Shown here: one piece after another, positions 42,328 to 50,321 of the stretch
Layout of the letters: each line of letters opens with the position of its first letter
How positions within the stretch are numbered: position 1 is the first letter of the stretch
Source of the DNA: JAAXGI01 sp965206975
GTDB taxonomy: Bacteria > Gemmatimonadota > Gemmatimonadetes > Longimicrobiales > Gaopeijiaceae
Assembly (NCBI GenBank): GCA_965206975.1
Contig: OZ242253.1
Span: forward strand, 3,100,001-3,164,000
Length of the DNA stretch: 64,000 nt
Reading direction: 5' to 3'
The notes under the pieces: model-generated
The model's database searches: none
Told to the model about the DNA's origin: nothing
What the model saw: the letters and a program-made list of their open reading frames with translations, nothing else
Position numbers and translations under genes: made by a program

Positions 42328-43395
42328 GTGAAGCCCCCAGAGTCAGCGCTGAAGGTACCGCGCGAGCGCCACGCCGGATTCGAGCCGGCCCCATTCCGTC
42401 CGCCGGGATGGCTCCGGGGCGGGCACCTCCAGACGCTCGCCGGCAAATTCCTGAGACCGACGGGATCCATCCGGGTCGAGCCCCTTCGGATCCTGACGCC
42501 GGATGGTGACTTCCTCGATCTCGAAGTGGGGCCGGACCCCGGACCCTCTTCGCCGATCGTTCTGCTTCTCCACGGACTCGAGGGTTCGACGCGACGCGCG
42601 TACATGCGTCAGGCGATGACCGCGCTCGTCTCGTCGGGAATCCGTCCTGTCGGCATGAACTTCCGCTCGTGCTCCGGAGCTCCGAACCTCCGTGCCCGCT
42701 TCTATCACTCCGGAGAGACGGGTGACTTCGGCTACGTCCTCGAGACCCTCAAGCGCCGCTTCCCCGGCCGGTCCTTGGGGGCCCTCGGATTCTCCCTCGG
42801 GGGAAACGTCCTCTTGCGGTATCTCGGCGAGACGGGAGCGCCCGCATCCCGGCTCCTCACGGCGGCCGTCTCGATCTCGGTCCCCTACGACCTGGCCGCG
42901 GCGGCCCGAATGCTGGAGACCGGGGGGATGGGCCGCCTCTACACCCGCTACTTCCTTCGCTCGCTCAAGCGGAAGGTGAGGGCGAAGGCTCCGCTCCTCA
43001 GGAGTGTCGTCGACGTGGAGCGGATCCTTGCAGCCCGCACCCTTCGCGAATACGACGAGGCTGCGACGGCGCCGCTCCACGGCTTTCGGGATGCGGACGA
43101 CTACTACCGGAAGGCGTCCTCGAAGCCGATCCTCGAGTCGGTCCGGGTACCCGCTTTCCTGATCCACGCGCTCGACGACCCCTTCCTCCCCCCCGACGCG
43201 GTACCGATAACGGCCGTGGAAGACAACCCGTGGCTCCTCGGTTCATTCACGGCGCATGGGGGCCACGTCGGATTCGTCCCGGCCGGGGCTCCGCGCCGCC
43301 CCCCACCCTTCTGGGCGGAAGCGGAGGCAGTCCGCTACCTCTCGCAGGTGCTGGGTGGCGAAGGGGGAGAACCCGGCGGGGGTGCTCGCCGATGA
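42328..43395 (+). CDS. YheT/ABHD1-family alpha/beta hydrolase
   Basis: 355 residues from GTG 42328 (AAGGA upstream). RGGHLQTLAG near residue 26, LLLHGLEGSTRRAYMRQ, NFRSCSGAPNL and the nucleophile elbow GALGFSLGGNVLLRYLGE are hallmark blocks of YheT-like hydrolases. The acid is in HALDDPFLP and the histidine in THGGHVGFV (here TAHGGHVGFV). Complete triad. Cytoplasmic, physiological substrate unknown. Divergent from the HEAT/cyclophilin gene across about 90 bases. Confidence 0.88.
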   Translation: MKPPESALKVPRERHAGFEPAPFRPPGWLRGGHLQTLAGKFLRPTGSIRVEPLRILTPDGDFLDLEVGPDPGPSSPIVLLLHGLEGSTRRAYMRQAMTALVSSGIRPVGMNFRSCSGAPNLRARFYHSGETGDFGYVLETLKRRFPGRSLGALGFSLGGNVLLRYLGETGAPASRLLTAAVSISVPYDLAAAARMLETGGMGRLYTRYFLRSLKRKVRAKAPLLRSVVDVERILAARTLREYDEAATAPLHGFRDADDYYRKASSKPILESVRVPAFLIHALDDPFLPPDAVPITAVEDNPWLLGSFTAHGGHVGFVPAGAPRRPPPFWAEAEAVRYLSQVLGGEGGEPGGGARR

Positions 43396-43425
43396 CCCCG
43401 TCGGGCCGAGCTTCGAGCGCCCCCG

Positions 43426-43968
43426 TCAGCCGAGCGGGATAGCCTGGGGAGCGGATCGGGCGAGGTAGCGCCGGTGCCAGCCCTCTCTCGCGGGCCTCTC
43501 CCACCGCCCCTCCCGAAGCTCGCCCACCCTCTCCAGGGTGAGATCGAAAACGACGGTCTCCCCCGTCACGAGTCCCGCTTCGGCACGCTTCCGGAAGACA
43601 GAACGGGAGACGCGCTCGATCCCGGTTCCCTCCGCGTCCGGTAGGTACCAGACCGGGGAACCCCCGACGATCTCGGTCTCGAGCTCGGCCTCGAGCCCGC
43701 GCAGCCTGGCCACCAGCGCATCGATCGAACACCCGGAGGGGGGAGCGATCCGCTCGTCGACGGCCACGAGGAGGAAGCGGCCGTACACCCACGCATGCCG
43801 GGCAGCGAGCGGGTGCCCGTGCGCCTTCCAGCCCCCGAGGAAGGCGGCCACGCTCCCCATGAGCCGGGACTCGTCGCTCGGGGACAGCTCGCGGCCGACG
43901 CCGAAAATCCAGAGCCGGGCCGAGTCCGGGAGACCGGGAAAGAGTTCCGGGGCGGGAGGGCTCGTCAC
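43426..43968 (-). CDS. conserved protein of unknown function (often labelled 'ABC transporter ATPase' in error)
   Basis: 180 residues from GTG 43968, overlapping the stop of the AI-2E-family gene (GTGA). The N-terminal part (ARLWIFGVGRELSPSDESRLMGSVAAFLGGWKAHGHPL, RFLLVAVDE, SGCSIDALVARLRGLE) resembles small proteins widespread in Bacteroidota and relatives. Those proteins lack Walker motifs; none is seen here either, so an ATPase role is not supported. The conserved SGCSID block is the strongest feature. Confidence 0.7.
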   Translation of the reverse strand: MTSPPAPELFPGLPDSARLWIFGVGRELSPSDESRLMGSVAAFLGGWKAHGHPLAARHAWVYGRFLLVAVDERIAPPSGCSIDALVARLRGLEAELETEIVGGSPVWYLPDAEGTGIERVSRSVFRKRAEAGLVTGETVVFDLTLERVGELREGRWERPAREGWHRRYLARSAPQAIPLG

Positions 43969-45056
43969 GGGGATTCCTCCGCGTGCGGAACCGAGCCATC
44001 TGCCACGGCCGCTTCCGGGGGGGCCTTGTCCAGGAGGACGGCGACCCAGCGGAGGTCTTGGGTGTTTTCCAGCATGATCTTCACGACCATCGTGAGAGGT
44101 ACGGCGAGGAGCGCCCCCACGGGCCCCCAGGCCCACGCCCAGAAGATCAGGGAGAGGATCACGACCAGCGTCGAGAGGCCGAGGCGGCGCCCGAGGAGGT
44201 GGGGCTCGATCAGGTTGCCGAACACGACGTTGATGGCGACGTACCCGGACGCGACGAGGAGAGTGGTTCCGATCCCGCCGAACTGGACGAGGGCGAGGAG
44301 GACGGCGGGCACGGCCGCGATGATCGACCCGATCGTTGGCACGTAGTTGAGGACGAAGCCGATCAGGGCGAGGAGGATCGGGAAATCCAGCCCCATCGCC
44401 CACGCCCACATCCCGATGCAGAGCCCGGTGGCGAGGCCGACCAGCGTCTTGATCGCCAGGTATTCGAGCACCTCTCCCGTGATCTTCGTGAATCGCCCGA
44501 TCTCCCCGTCGGTCTCACCGAGGATCGAGTGGAACTTCTTTGGGAAGATCGTAGCCTCGGAGAGTATGAACACCATGACGAGGATCACGATGAAGGTATT
44601 CGAGAGGAAGACGGCCACGCGTCCGAGGAGGTTGCGGGCCGTGTCCATGATCGCGGTCGCACTGATCAGTTCGTTGAAGAGATCGCCGACGGGAAAGCCC
44701 CGCGACTCGAATGCGGCGAGCCACCCATCGAAGAGCGCCTGGAGGCGGGTCGCGTAGAGCGGCAGCCGCACCTGGAAGTCCGCGACTGACTGGCTCGCGA
44801 GAAGGACGATGACCCCGAGTACACCCACGTCCACGAGTACCGCCAGGATGATCGCGAGCGGGGCGGGTATCCCTCTCCGCTGCAACCAGAGCATGATCGG
44901 GATCGAGAGTACCGCGAGAAAGAAGGCGAGACAGAAGGGGAGGAGGACCGGCGCTCCGGCCCGAAGCCCTGCCACGACTACGACCGAGCTTGCGAGCACC
45001 ACTAGGAACCTCGCGCCCGGGCCCCAGTCCTGCGGGCCCAGCCGGATCTCCCGCAT
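43965..45056 (-). CDS. AI-2E family transporter (PerM-like membrane protein)
   Basis: 363 residues from ATG 45056 with GGAGGAG upstream. About eight predicted membrane helices, including LPFCLAFFLAVLSIPIMLWL and IILAVLVDVGVLGVIVLLA, plus a cluster around FPILLALIGFVLNYVPTIGSIIAAVPAVLLAL, the most conserved family segment. VFILSEATIFPKKF precedes a helical stretch. Members export small molecules or act in Na+/H+ exchange; the autoinducer-2 role is known only for a few, so the substrate is unassigned. Confidence 0.9.
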   Translation of the reverse strand: MREIRLGPQDWGPGARFLVVLASSVVVVAGLRAGAPVLLPFCLAFFLAVLSIPIMLWLQRRGIPAPLAIILAVLVDVGVLGVIVLLASQSVADFQVRLPLYATRLQALFDGWLAAFESRGFPVGDLFNELISATAIMDTARNLLGRVAVFLSNTFIVILVMVFILSEATIFPKKFHSILGETDGEIGRFTKITGEVLEYLAIKTLVGLATGLCIGMWAWAMGLDFPILLALIGFVLNYVPTIGSIIAAVPAVLLALVQFGGIGTTLLVASGYVAINVVFGNLIEPHLLGRRLGLSTLVVILSLIFWAWAWGPVGALLAVPLTMVVKIMLENTQDLRWVAVLLDKAPPEAAVADGSVPHAEESP

Positions 45057-45252
45057 TTCTCCTCCGCGTTCCTTTCGTTTCCCCCTTGCGACGGCCTACG
45101 AATTCTAATCGAGACCCGATCGACGAGCCACCTCCCCGGCTCTCGCAAGCTGAGGGCTTCCCGGCCACTCTCGCCCCATCTAGCTTCCTACCCGGCATCG
45201 TCGACGTCTCAAGGGTCGGCTGGATCGTGACCCGCTGGCGAGGGGGACAAAG

Positions 45253-45588
45253 ATGGGCTTGGATGATCCACTCCTCCGCGAGTGCCGTGTCGACACCTTC
45301 CGTTCCGGCGGGAAGGGCGGGCAGCACCAGAACGTCACCGATTCCGGGGTCCGACTCACGCACACCCCGACAGGGATCGTCGTGGCCGTACGGGAGGAAC
45401 GAAGCCAACACCGGAATAAGGCAATCGCGCTCGAGCGACTGAGGGCTCGTCTCGAGGTGCTGCACGCGGAAAAGCCGAAGCGCATCAGGACGCGGATACC
45501 GGCCGGGGCGCGGGAGGCGCGGCTCCTCGAAAAACGTAGACGTTCCGAGCGAAAGTCGCTCCGGAGGCCTCCGGGACCGGAGGGATAG
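45253..45588 (+). CDS. stand-alone release-factor-like protein with GGQ motif
   Basis: 111 residues from ATG 45253. One RF-1 catalytic domain: VDTFRSGGKGGQHQNVTDSGVRLTHTP, with the GGQ tripeptide near residue 22 that triggers peptidyl-tRNA hydrolysis. No codon-recognition domain. The tail is basic (RTRIPAGAREARLLEKRRRSERKSLRRP), as in ArfB, whose C-terminal tail enters the empty mRNA channel of stalled ribosomes. A ribosome-rescue role is therefore likely. Distinction between ArfB and other short RF-like proteins needs comparison. Confidence 0.85.
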   Translation: MGLDDPLLRECRVDTFRSGGKGGQHQNVTDSGVRLTHTPTGIVVAVREERSQHRNKAIALERLRARLEVLHAEKPKRIRTRIPAGAREARLLEKRRRSERKSLRRPPGPEG

Positions 45589-45597
45589 AAGCGACCC

Positions 45598-46353
45598 CTA
45601 CGGCTTTACGAAACGCTCCATAAAGGCCCGCTCCTGCGCCGTGACCGAAGGCACCCCCTCCTCTCTCGCCTTCCCTAGGACGCGGTCGTACTCGTCCCGG
45701 TTGATCGGGTGAAGACCGTCTCGGTCCACCCCCTCCCAACGCTCCAGGTCGCGTCCGCTCGGCTTTCCGATCCCCGCCTCCTCGACCTCCCGCTTGAAGC
45801 GGCGCGCGGGTGAGCGGCGTTCCATGACGTTCAGGTATATCCACCCGCCGACGAACCCGCCCAGGTGGGCGAAGTGCGCAATGTTCCCTCCCCCGCCGAT
45901 CCCGCTCCAGAGGGAGAGCGCCGCGAGGAACACGACGAGGACGCGGGCCTCCACGGGGATCACGGCGTAGACGTAGATCCGCTCGCGTGGCCAGTAGCGG
46001 GCGAAGCCGAGGAGGACGCCAAAGACCGCGCCCGAGGCCCCAACGATGAATGCCCGGGGCGTCAGGATCGAGAAAACGGCCCCGCCGACACCGCTCACGA
46101 GGTAGAGGAGGAGGAAATGCCGGCTCCCGATCCGGGCCTCGAGCCTCGGCCCGAAGAAGAAGAGCCCGACCATGTTCATGAGGAGGTGCCAGAAACCCGC
46201 GTGGAGGAACTGATACGTGAGGACGCTCCACGGGCGTATTGGAAGGAGAGCGGGGACGAGGACAAGCTGGTTCACGATCTCGCCCGGAAGGGCAAGCGTA
46301 AGGAAGAAGACCGCGACGTTGGCAATGAGGAGGCGGCGTACCCAGAGCGTCAT
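45598..46353 (-). CDS. rhomboid-family intramembrane serine protease
   Basis: 251 residues from ATG 46353. Six predicted helices. HAGFWHLLMNM carries the conserved His/Asn of helix 2, GASGAVFGVLLG has the catalytic Ser (about 121) and HFAHLGGFVGG the catalytic His (about 165). A hydrophilic C-terminal tail of about 70 residues follows (RRFKREVEEAG onward). Cleaves membrane-spanning substrates. Convergent with the release-factor-like gene, nine bases apart. Confidence 0.92.
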   Translation of the reverse strand: MTLWVRRLLIANVAVFFLTLALPGEIVNQLVLVPALLPIRPWSVLTYQFLHAGFWHLLMNMVGLFFFGPRLEARIGSRHFLLLYLVSGVGGAVFSILTPRAFIVGASGAVFGVLLGFARYWPRERIYVYAVIPVEARVLVVFLAALSLWSGIGGGGNIAHFAHLGGFVGGWIYLNVMERRSPARRFKREVEEAGIGKPSGRDLERWEGVDRDGLHPINRDEYDRVLGKAREEGVPSVTAQERAFMERFVKP

Positions 46354-46543
46354 GTGAGGCGGCACTTGAAGGGAAGGTGTGTCCTGATGATCCCGATACG
46401 AGGGCCGGGGCCGGTGTACTTTCCGCGGCGGAGCCAGCGGTACAAAGTTGGGTTCCGTGCCCCGGTGCAACAACCCGGCCCGCACGCCTCCTGCCGCTCC
46501 GGGGCCCTCCTGGCCGGGCACTAGGCAGGGCGACCGTACGGAC

Positions 46544-46572
46544 TTGACACCCATTGGAGAAGGGGCGATAAA
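46544..46572 (+). promoter_or_regulatory. predicted strong promoter of the thr operon
   Basis: TTGACA (46544-46549), 17-base spacer, GATAAA (46567-46572); TAAATT at 46569 is an alternative -10. Expected transcription start is close to 46580, so the leader ORF at 46581 would be almost leaderless. Confidence 0.6.
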
Positions 46573-46580
46573 TTTCCGCC

Positions 46581-46679
46581 ATGGCCACGCAAGACAGCCG
46601 ATTTGCCACTGCGTGCACGGCCTGTCGGGCCGGAACCTCGACGACCGAGATTCGCGGCCGGAAAGGCGCGGGCGCGTGA
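46581..46679 (+). CDS. putative threonine-rich leader peptide of the thr operon
   Basis: 32 codons, ATG to TGA, directly after the predicted promoter and before a terminator. Six Thr codons and one Ile codon. The densest run is ACC-TCG-ACG-ACC-GAG-ATT (46636-46653, Thr-Ser-Thr-Thr-Glu-Ile), and the peptide ends GAGA. In E. coli the thrL peptide is similarly rich in Thr and Ile codons. The segment GGCCGG (46656-46661), just after these codons, can pair with CCGGCC (46723-46728) in the terminator's first arm, giving an antiterminator. No ribosome-binding site is seen, so the reading frame is a hypothesis. Confidence 0.4.
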   Translation: MATQDSRFATACTACRAGTSTTEIRGRKGAGA

Positions 46680-46720
46680 GTTGACGTAAGTTCCAAGGAT
46701 CGAGCGAAGACGCGACCCCA

Positions 46721-46756
46721 CCCCGGCCTTTCGACAGGTCGGGGTTCTTTTGTTTT
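46721..46756 (+). terminator. Rho-independent terminator/attenuator before the fused thrA gene
   Basis: CCCCGGCC (46721-46728) pairs with GGTCGGGG (46737-46744) with one G-U, followed by TTCTTTTGTTTT. No complete plus-strand gene lies upstream except the leader ORF. Its position 60 bases before the aspartokinase start fits an attenuator rather than an ordinary operon end. Confidence 0.75.
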
Positions 46757-46815
46757 CGGCCCCTGCGGCGGGAGCAGACTCGCGCCAGCATCCCACTCTT
46801 CCTTGTTGAGAACCA

Positions 46816-49362
46816 GTGGAATCCAGCGTATCCCCTATGACCTCCGGCGAGGCTCGTGCGGCCGGACAGCTCGACCCGGGCATACCGGCGATTCGAGTGA
46901 TGAAGTTCGGCGGGAGTTCGGTCGGCGATGCGGAGCGCATCCGCCGCGCCGCGACTCTGGCCATGCGCGCGCAGGCGAACGCCACCCCCGTCGTGGTCGT
47001 CTCGGCGGTGGGCGGCGTCACGAACCGCCTCGTCGAGATCGCAGACCTCGCGGGGCGGGGGGACGAAGGGCACGAGGAGGTAATTCGCGAGATCGAGGAG
47101 AAGCACAGCGGGCTCCTCCATGCGCTCGCCCCACCGGATGAGCTCTCGGGGCTTGGGCGCCGTCTCGAATCTGCGCTGACCGAGCTTCGCCGCCTCGCAA
47201 AGGGAGCCCAGCTCCTCGGGGAGTGCACTCTCCGGACGAGGGACCGGATCCTTGCAATCGGAGAACTCCTCTCCTCGATGCTTGTCGCGGCCTGCATTCG
47301 CTCGGAGGGCGCCGCCGCCGTGGACGTGGATGCGCGCGCGATCCTGCGGACCGACGGCCGCTTCGGGTCGGCGCGGGTGGATCAGAGGATCTCGCGGAGG
47401 CTGGTGCGCGAACAGCTCCCCGGTGACGCGGGAATCCCCGTCGTGACAGGATTTATCGCCGCGACGGCGGAGGGCGAGACGACGACGCTCGGGCGAGGGG
47501 CATCGGACTACACGGCGACCCTCCTCGGCTCGATGCTCGGGGCGGAGGCGGTCGAGATCTGGACGGACGTGGACGGCGTCCTAACGGCCGATCCCCGGGC
47601 AGTGCCCGACGCCACGCCCGTGCGTGAAATCGGTTACGAGGAGCTCCTCGAACTCGCCCATTTCGGGGCGAAGGTGATGTGCCCCCCGGCGGTAGAGCCC
47701 GCCCGGCGGGCCGGGATCCCGCTCCGGATCCGGAGCACGCTCGAGCCGAGCCTCCCGGGCACACTCGTCGTCGCTTCGCCCCCGCCGGATCCCCACAGGC
47801 CGGTGCGCGGGATTTCGGCGATCCGGGACGTGGCCGTGATCCGGATCGCGGGGGTGGAGGCCGTGGGCGTGACGGAGGCCTCGCAGCGGATCTTTCGGGC
47901 CCTCAGGGTCGCGGACGTGGAGTCGCTCCTCTTCACGCAGGACTCGAGCGCGCACTCGGTCTCCTTCGCGGTGAAAGGAGCGGATGCGGACCGTGCGCTC
48001 TCGGCCCTACGGGCCGAGTTCCGCAGGGAGCGGGAGGCGGGGCTCGTCCGGGACCCCGTCGGAGGGCAGAACTTCTCGATCCTCGCGGTCGTGGGAGAGG
48101 GGATGCGAGATACCCCGGGGATCTCCGGGAAGCTCTTCTCCACGCTCGGGGCCGCGAAAGTGAACGTCCATGCGATCGCACAGGGATCTTCAGAGCGAAA
48201 CATCTCCTGGGTCGTGGGCGCGGAGCAGGAGGGACTCGCCCTGCGCACGGTGCACCGGGCGTTCTTCAGGCCGCCGGGCGAACTCAAGCCCGTCCGGATC
48301 CTCGTCCTCGGGGCGGGAAGTGTCGGAGGGGCGTTCCTCGACCAACTCGCCGAGAACGGGAACGATGCCCTGGCCCCTCACGGGATCCAGCCCATGCTGG
48401 TCGGGATCTCGAACAGCCGCAGGGCCGTCGTCGACATGGAGGGACTCGAGCCGAGCCGATGGAGGGCGATCCTCGAGGGGGGCGCCGAGCCCCCGGAACG
48501 CGCCTTCGAATCCGTCTTCACAGGCGATCCCCTCGTCGTCGTCGACTGCACCGCGAGCGCGGCGGTTTCAGCCCGGTACACGGAGTACCTCCGGGCGGGG
48601 GCAGCTGTGGTCACGGCGAACAAGATCCCCCTCTCCGGGCCGCTCGAGGAGTACGGAGCCCTCAAGCGTGTGGCCGAGGGAGGGGGCGGCCTCCACCACG
48701 GCACGACCGTCGGCGCCGGGCTTCCGATGGTGCGTACGGTTGCCGAGTTGCGGCGGAGCGGGGATCTCGTCACCGGGTTGGAAGGCGCCCTCTCGGGGAC
48801 ACTCACCTTTCTCTTCGATGAGGTGAACCGCGGCCGTCGCTTCAGCGAGGCGGTTTCCGAGGCCACACGGAGGGGGATCTCCGAGCCGGATCCGAGGGAA
48901 GACCTCGGACTGCGGGACGTGGTCCGAAAGCTCGTGATCCTGGCACGGACGGCCGGGATCGAGATCGAGCCGTCGGACATCACGGTCGAGCCGATCCTCC
49001 CGGAGCGTCTCCTGGGGGCGGGCTCGGTGGAGGAGTTCATGGAGCGTCTCCCCGAGTTCGACGAGGAGATGGCGGAGCGGAGCCAAGCGGCGCGCGACGA
49101 GGGGGCCTGCCTCGTCTGCGTCGCCCGCGTTGAGGACGGCGTGGCCTCTGTCCGGCTCGAGGCGGTGCCCTCGGACCGGCCCGCGGCGCGGATCCGGGGG
49201 ACCGAAAACCTCCTCGTCATCCGCTCCGAGTGGTACGCCGAGCACCCGATCCTCATCCAGGGTCCGGGAGCGGGACCCGAGGTCACCGCGGCCGGTCTCA
49301 TGACGGACCTGGTGTCGGCCGCCGGACGCGTCGCGAACGGAGCCGGCAAGGCCGGCCGATGA
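46816..49362 (+). CDS. thrA: bifunctional aspartokinase / homoserine dehydrogenase
   Basis: 848 residues. Aspartokinase domain at the N-terminus: IRVMKFGGSSVGDAERIRRAA, LGRGASDYTATLLGSML and EIWTDVDGVLTADPR. ACT-type regulatory segments lie around residues 340-490 (VAVIRIAGVEAVGVTEA, ILAVVGEGMRDTPGISGKLFSTL, GSSERNISWVV). Homoserine dehydrogenase domain: VRILVLGAGSVGGAFLDQL with the NAD(P) glycine loop, VTANKIPLSGP, TTVGAGLPMV and LEGALSGTLTFL. It catalyses the first and third steps of threonine/methionine synthesis, with likely feedback inhibition through the ACT domains. ATG 46837 is an alternative start. The stop overlaps thrB. Confidence 0.95.
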   Translation: MESSVSPMTSGEARAAGQLDPGIPAIRVMKFGGSSVGDAERIRRAATLAMRAQANATPVVVVSAVGGVTNRLVEIADLAGRGDEGHEEVIREIEEKHSGLLHALAPPDELSGLGRRLESALTELRRLAKGAQLLGECTLRTRDRILAIGELLSSMLVAACIRSEGAAAVDVDARAILRTDGRFGSARVDQRISRRLVREQLPGDAGIPVVTGFIAATAEGETTTLGRGASDYTATLLGSMLGAEAVEIWTDVDGVLTADPRAVPDATPVREIGYEELLELAHFGAKVMCPPAVEPARRAGIPLRIRSTLEPSLPGTLVVASPPPDPHRPVRGISAIRDVAVIRIAGVEAVGVTEASQRIFRALRVADVESLLFTQDSSAHSVSFAVKGADADRALSALRAEFRREREAGLVRDPVGGQNFSILAVVGEGMRDTPGISGKLFSTLGAAKVNVHAIAQGSSERNISWVVGAEQEGLALRTVHRAFFRPPGELKPVRILVLGAGSVGGAFLDQLAENGNDALAPHGIQPMLVGISNSRRAVVDMEGLEPSRWRAILEGGAEPPERAFESVFTGDPLVVVDCTASAAVSARYTEYLRAGAAVVTANKIPLSGPLEEYGALKRVAEGGGGLHHGTTVGAGLPMVRTVAELRRSGDLVTGLEGALSGTLTFLFDEVNRGRRFSEAVSEATRRGISEPDPREDLGLRDVVRKLVILARTAGIEIEPSDITVEPILPERLLGAGSVEEFMERLPEFDEEMAERSQAARDEGACLVCVARVEDGVASVRLEAVPSDRPAARIRGTENLLVIRSEWYAEHPILIQGPGAGPEVTAAGLMTDLVSAAGRVANGAGKAGR

Positions 49363-50321
49363 GCTCTCTTCCGTCGGTGACGGCCTACGCCCCTGCGACG
49401 GTTGGAAATGTCATCTGCGGATTCGATGTCTTCGGGCTCGCGCTCGAGGCCCCGGGCGACCGGGTGACGGTGCGACATGCATTCGGCGGGTCGGGACTTC
49501 GGATCACGAGGATCACGGGGGACGGGGGCACGATCCCGACGGACCCCGACCTCAACTCCGCTACGGTTGCGGTCGCCTCCCTCCTCCGCCAGACCGGAAG
49601 GAGGGAAGCGCTCGAAGTCGAGATCGAGAAGGGGCTCCCGCTCGCCGGGGGAATGGGGGGGAGCGCGGCGAGTGCGGTGGCAGCTGCGGTGGCAGCGAAC
49701 GATCTTCTCGAGACTGCACTGACCCAGAAGGAGCTTCTCCGGCACGCGGTCGCGGGGGAGCGCGCGGCGGCGGGCGGCGGGCACCTGGACAACGTGGCAC
49801 CGGCGCTGACGGGGGGAATTGTCCTCGCTCGTCCCTCGGCCCGGAGGACCCTCGTGCCACTCCCCGTTCCGCGAGAGCTGACGATCGCACTCCTCCACCC
49901 CCGCGTGGAGTTCCGGACCGAGGAGGGGCGCTCGGCGATGGGAGACGCCGTCCGACTTACCGATGCAGTCGCGCAGTGGGGGAACACGGCCGCGCTCGTC
50001 CACGCGCTTCACACGGCCGACTGGGACCTTCTGCGCGATGCGCTGGAGGACCGCGTCGCCGAGCCCCACCGCCGCGGGTTCATCCCAGGCTTCGAGGCCG
50101 TACGGAAGGCAGCCCTTGCCGAGGGCGCCGTCGGGTGCGGGATTTCGGGAGCCGGTCCATCGATCGTGGCGTTCTGCCGAGGGGCGAAGAATGCAGGCCG
50201 CGTCGGTGAGGCGATGCTCGAGGCATTTCGGGCCGAGGCCAAGCCCGAGGCGACGCTCTACCGCTCCCCCGTATCGCGACGCGGCGCCCGCATCGTATCT
50301 GATCGCGAAGGTGCCCCATGA
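49359..50321 (+). CDS. thrB: homoserine kinase
   Basis: 320 residues, GHMP kinase family. ATG 49359 overlaps the previous stop. TAYAPATVGNVICGFDVFGLAL is the substrate-binding N-terminus, LPLAGGMGGSAASAVAAAVAAND the ATP-binding loop (usual form PxxxGLGSSAA), and GCGISGAGPSIVAFC the C-terminal motif. Phosphorylates homoserine for threonine synthase, whose gene overlaps the 3' end by 4 bases. Confidence 0.95.
   Translation: MSSLPSVTAYAPATVGNVICGFDVFGLALEAPGDRVTVRHAFGGSGLRITRITGDGGTIPTDPDLNSATVAVASLLRQTGRREALEVEIEKGLPLAGGMGGSAASAVAAAVAANDLLETALTQKELLRHAVAGERAAAGGGHLDNVAPALTGGIVLARPSARRTLVPLPVPRELTIALLHPRVEFRTEEGRSAMGDAVRLTDAVAQWGNTAALVHALHTADWDLLRDALEDRVAEPHRRGFIPGFEAVRKAALAEGAVGCGISGAGPSIVAFCRGAKNAGRVGEAMLEAFRAEAKPEATLYRSPVSRRGARIVSDREGAP

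Noticed and set aside
43426..43968. ABC transporter ATPase
   Set aside because: No Walker A, Walker B or LSGGQ motif; that label on relatives is a propagated misannotation.
46581..46815. Known riboswitch upstream of the thr operon
   Set aside because: No lysine, SAM or other recognised aptamer consensus was visible; leader-peptide attenuation explains the layout better.
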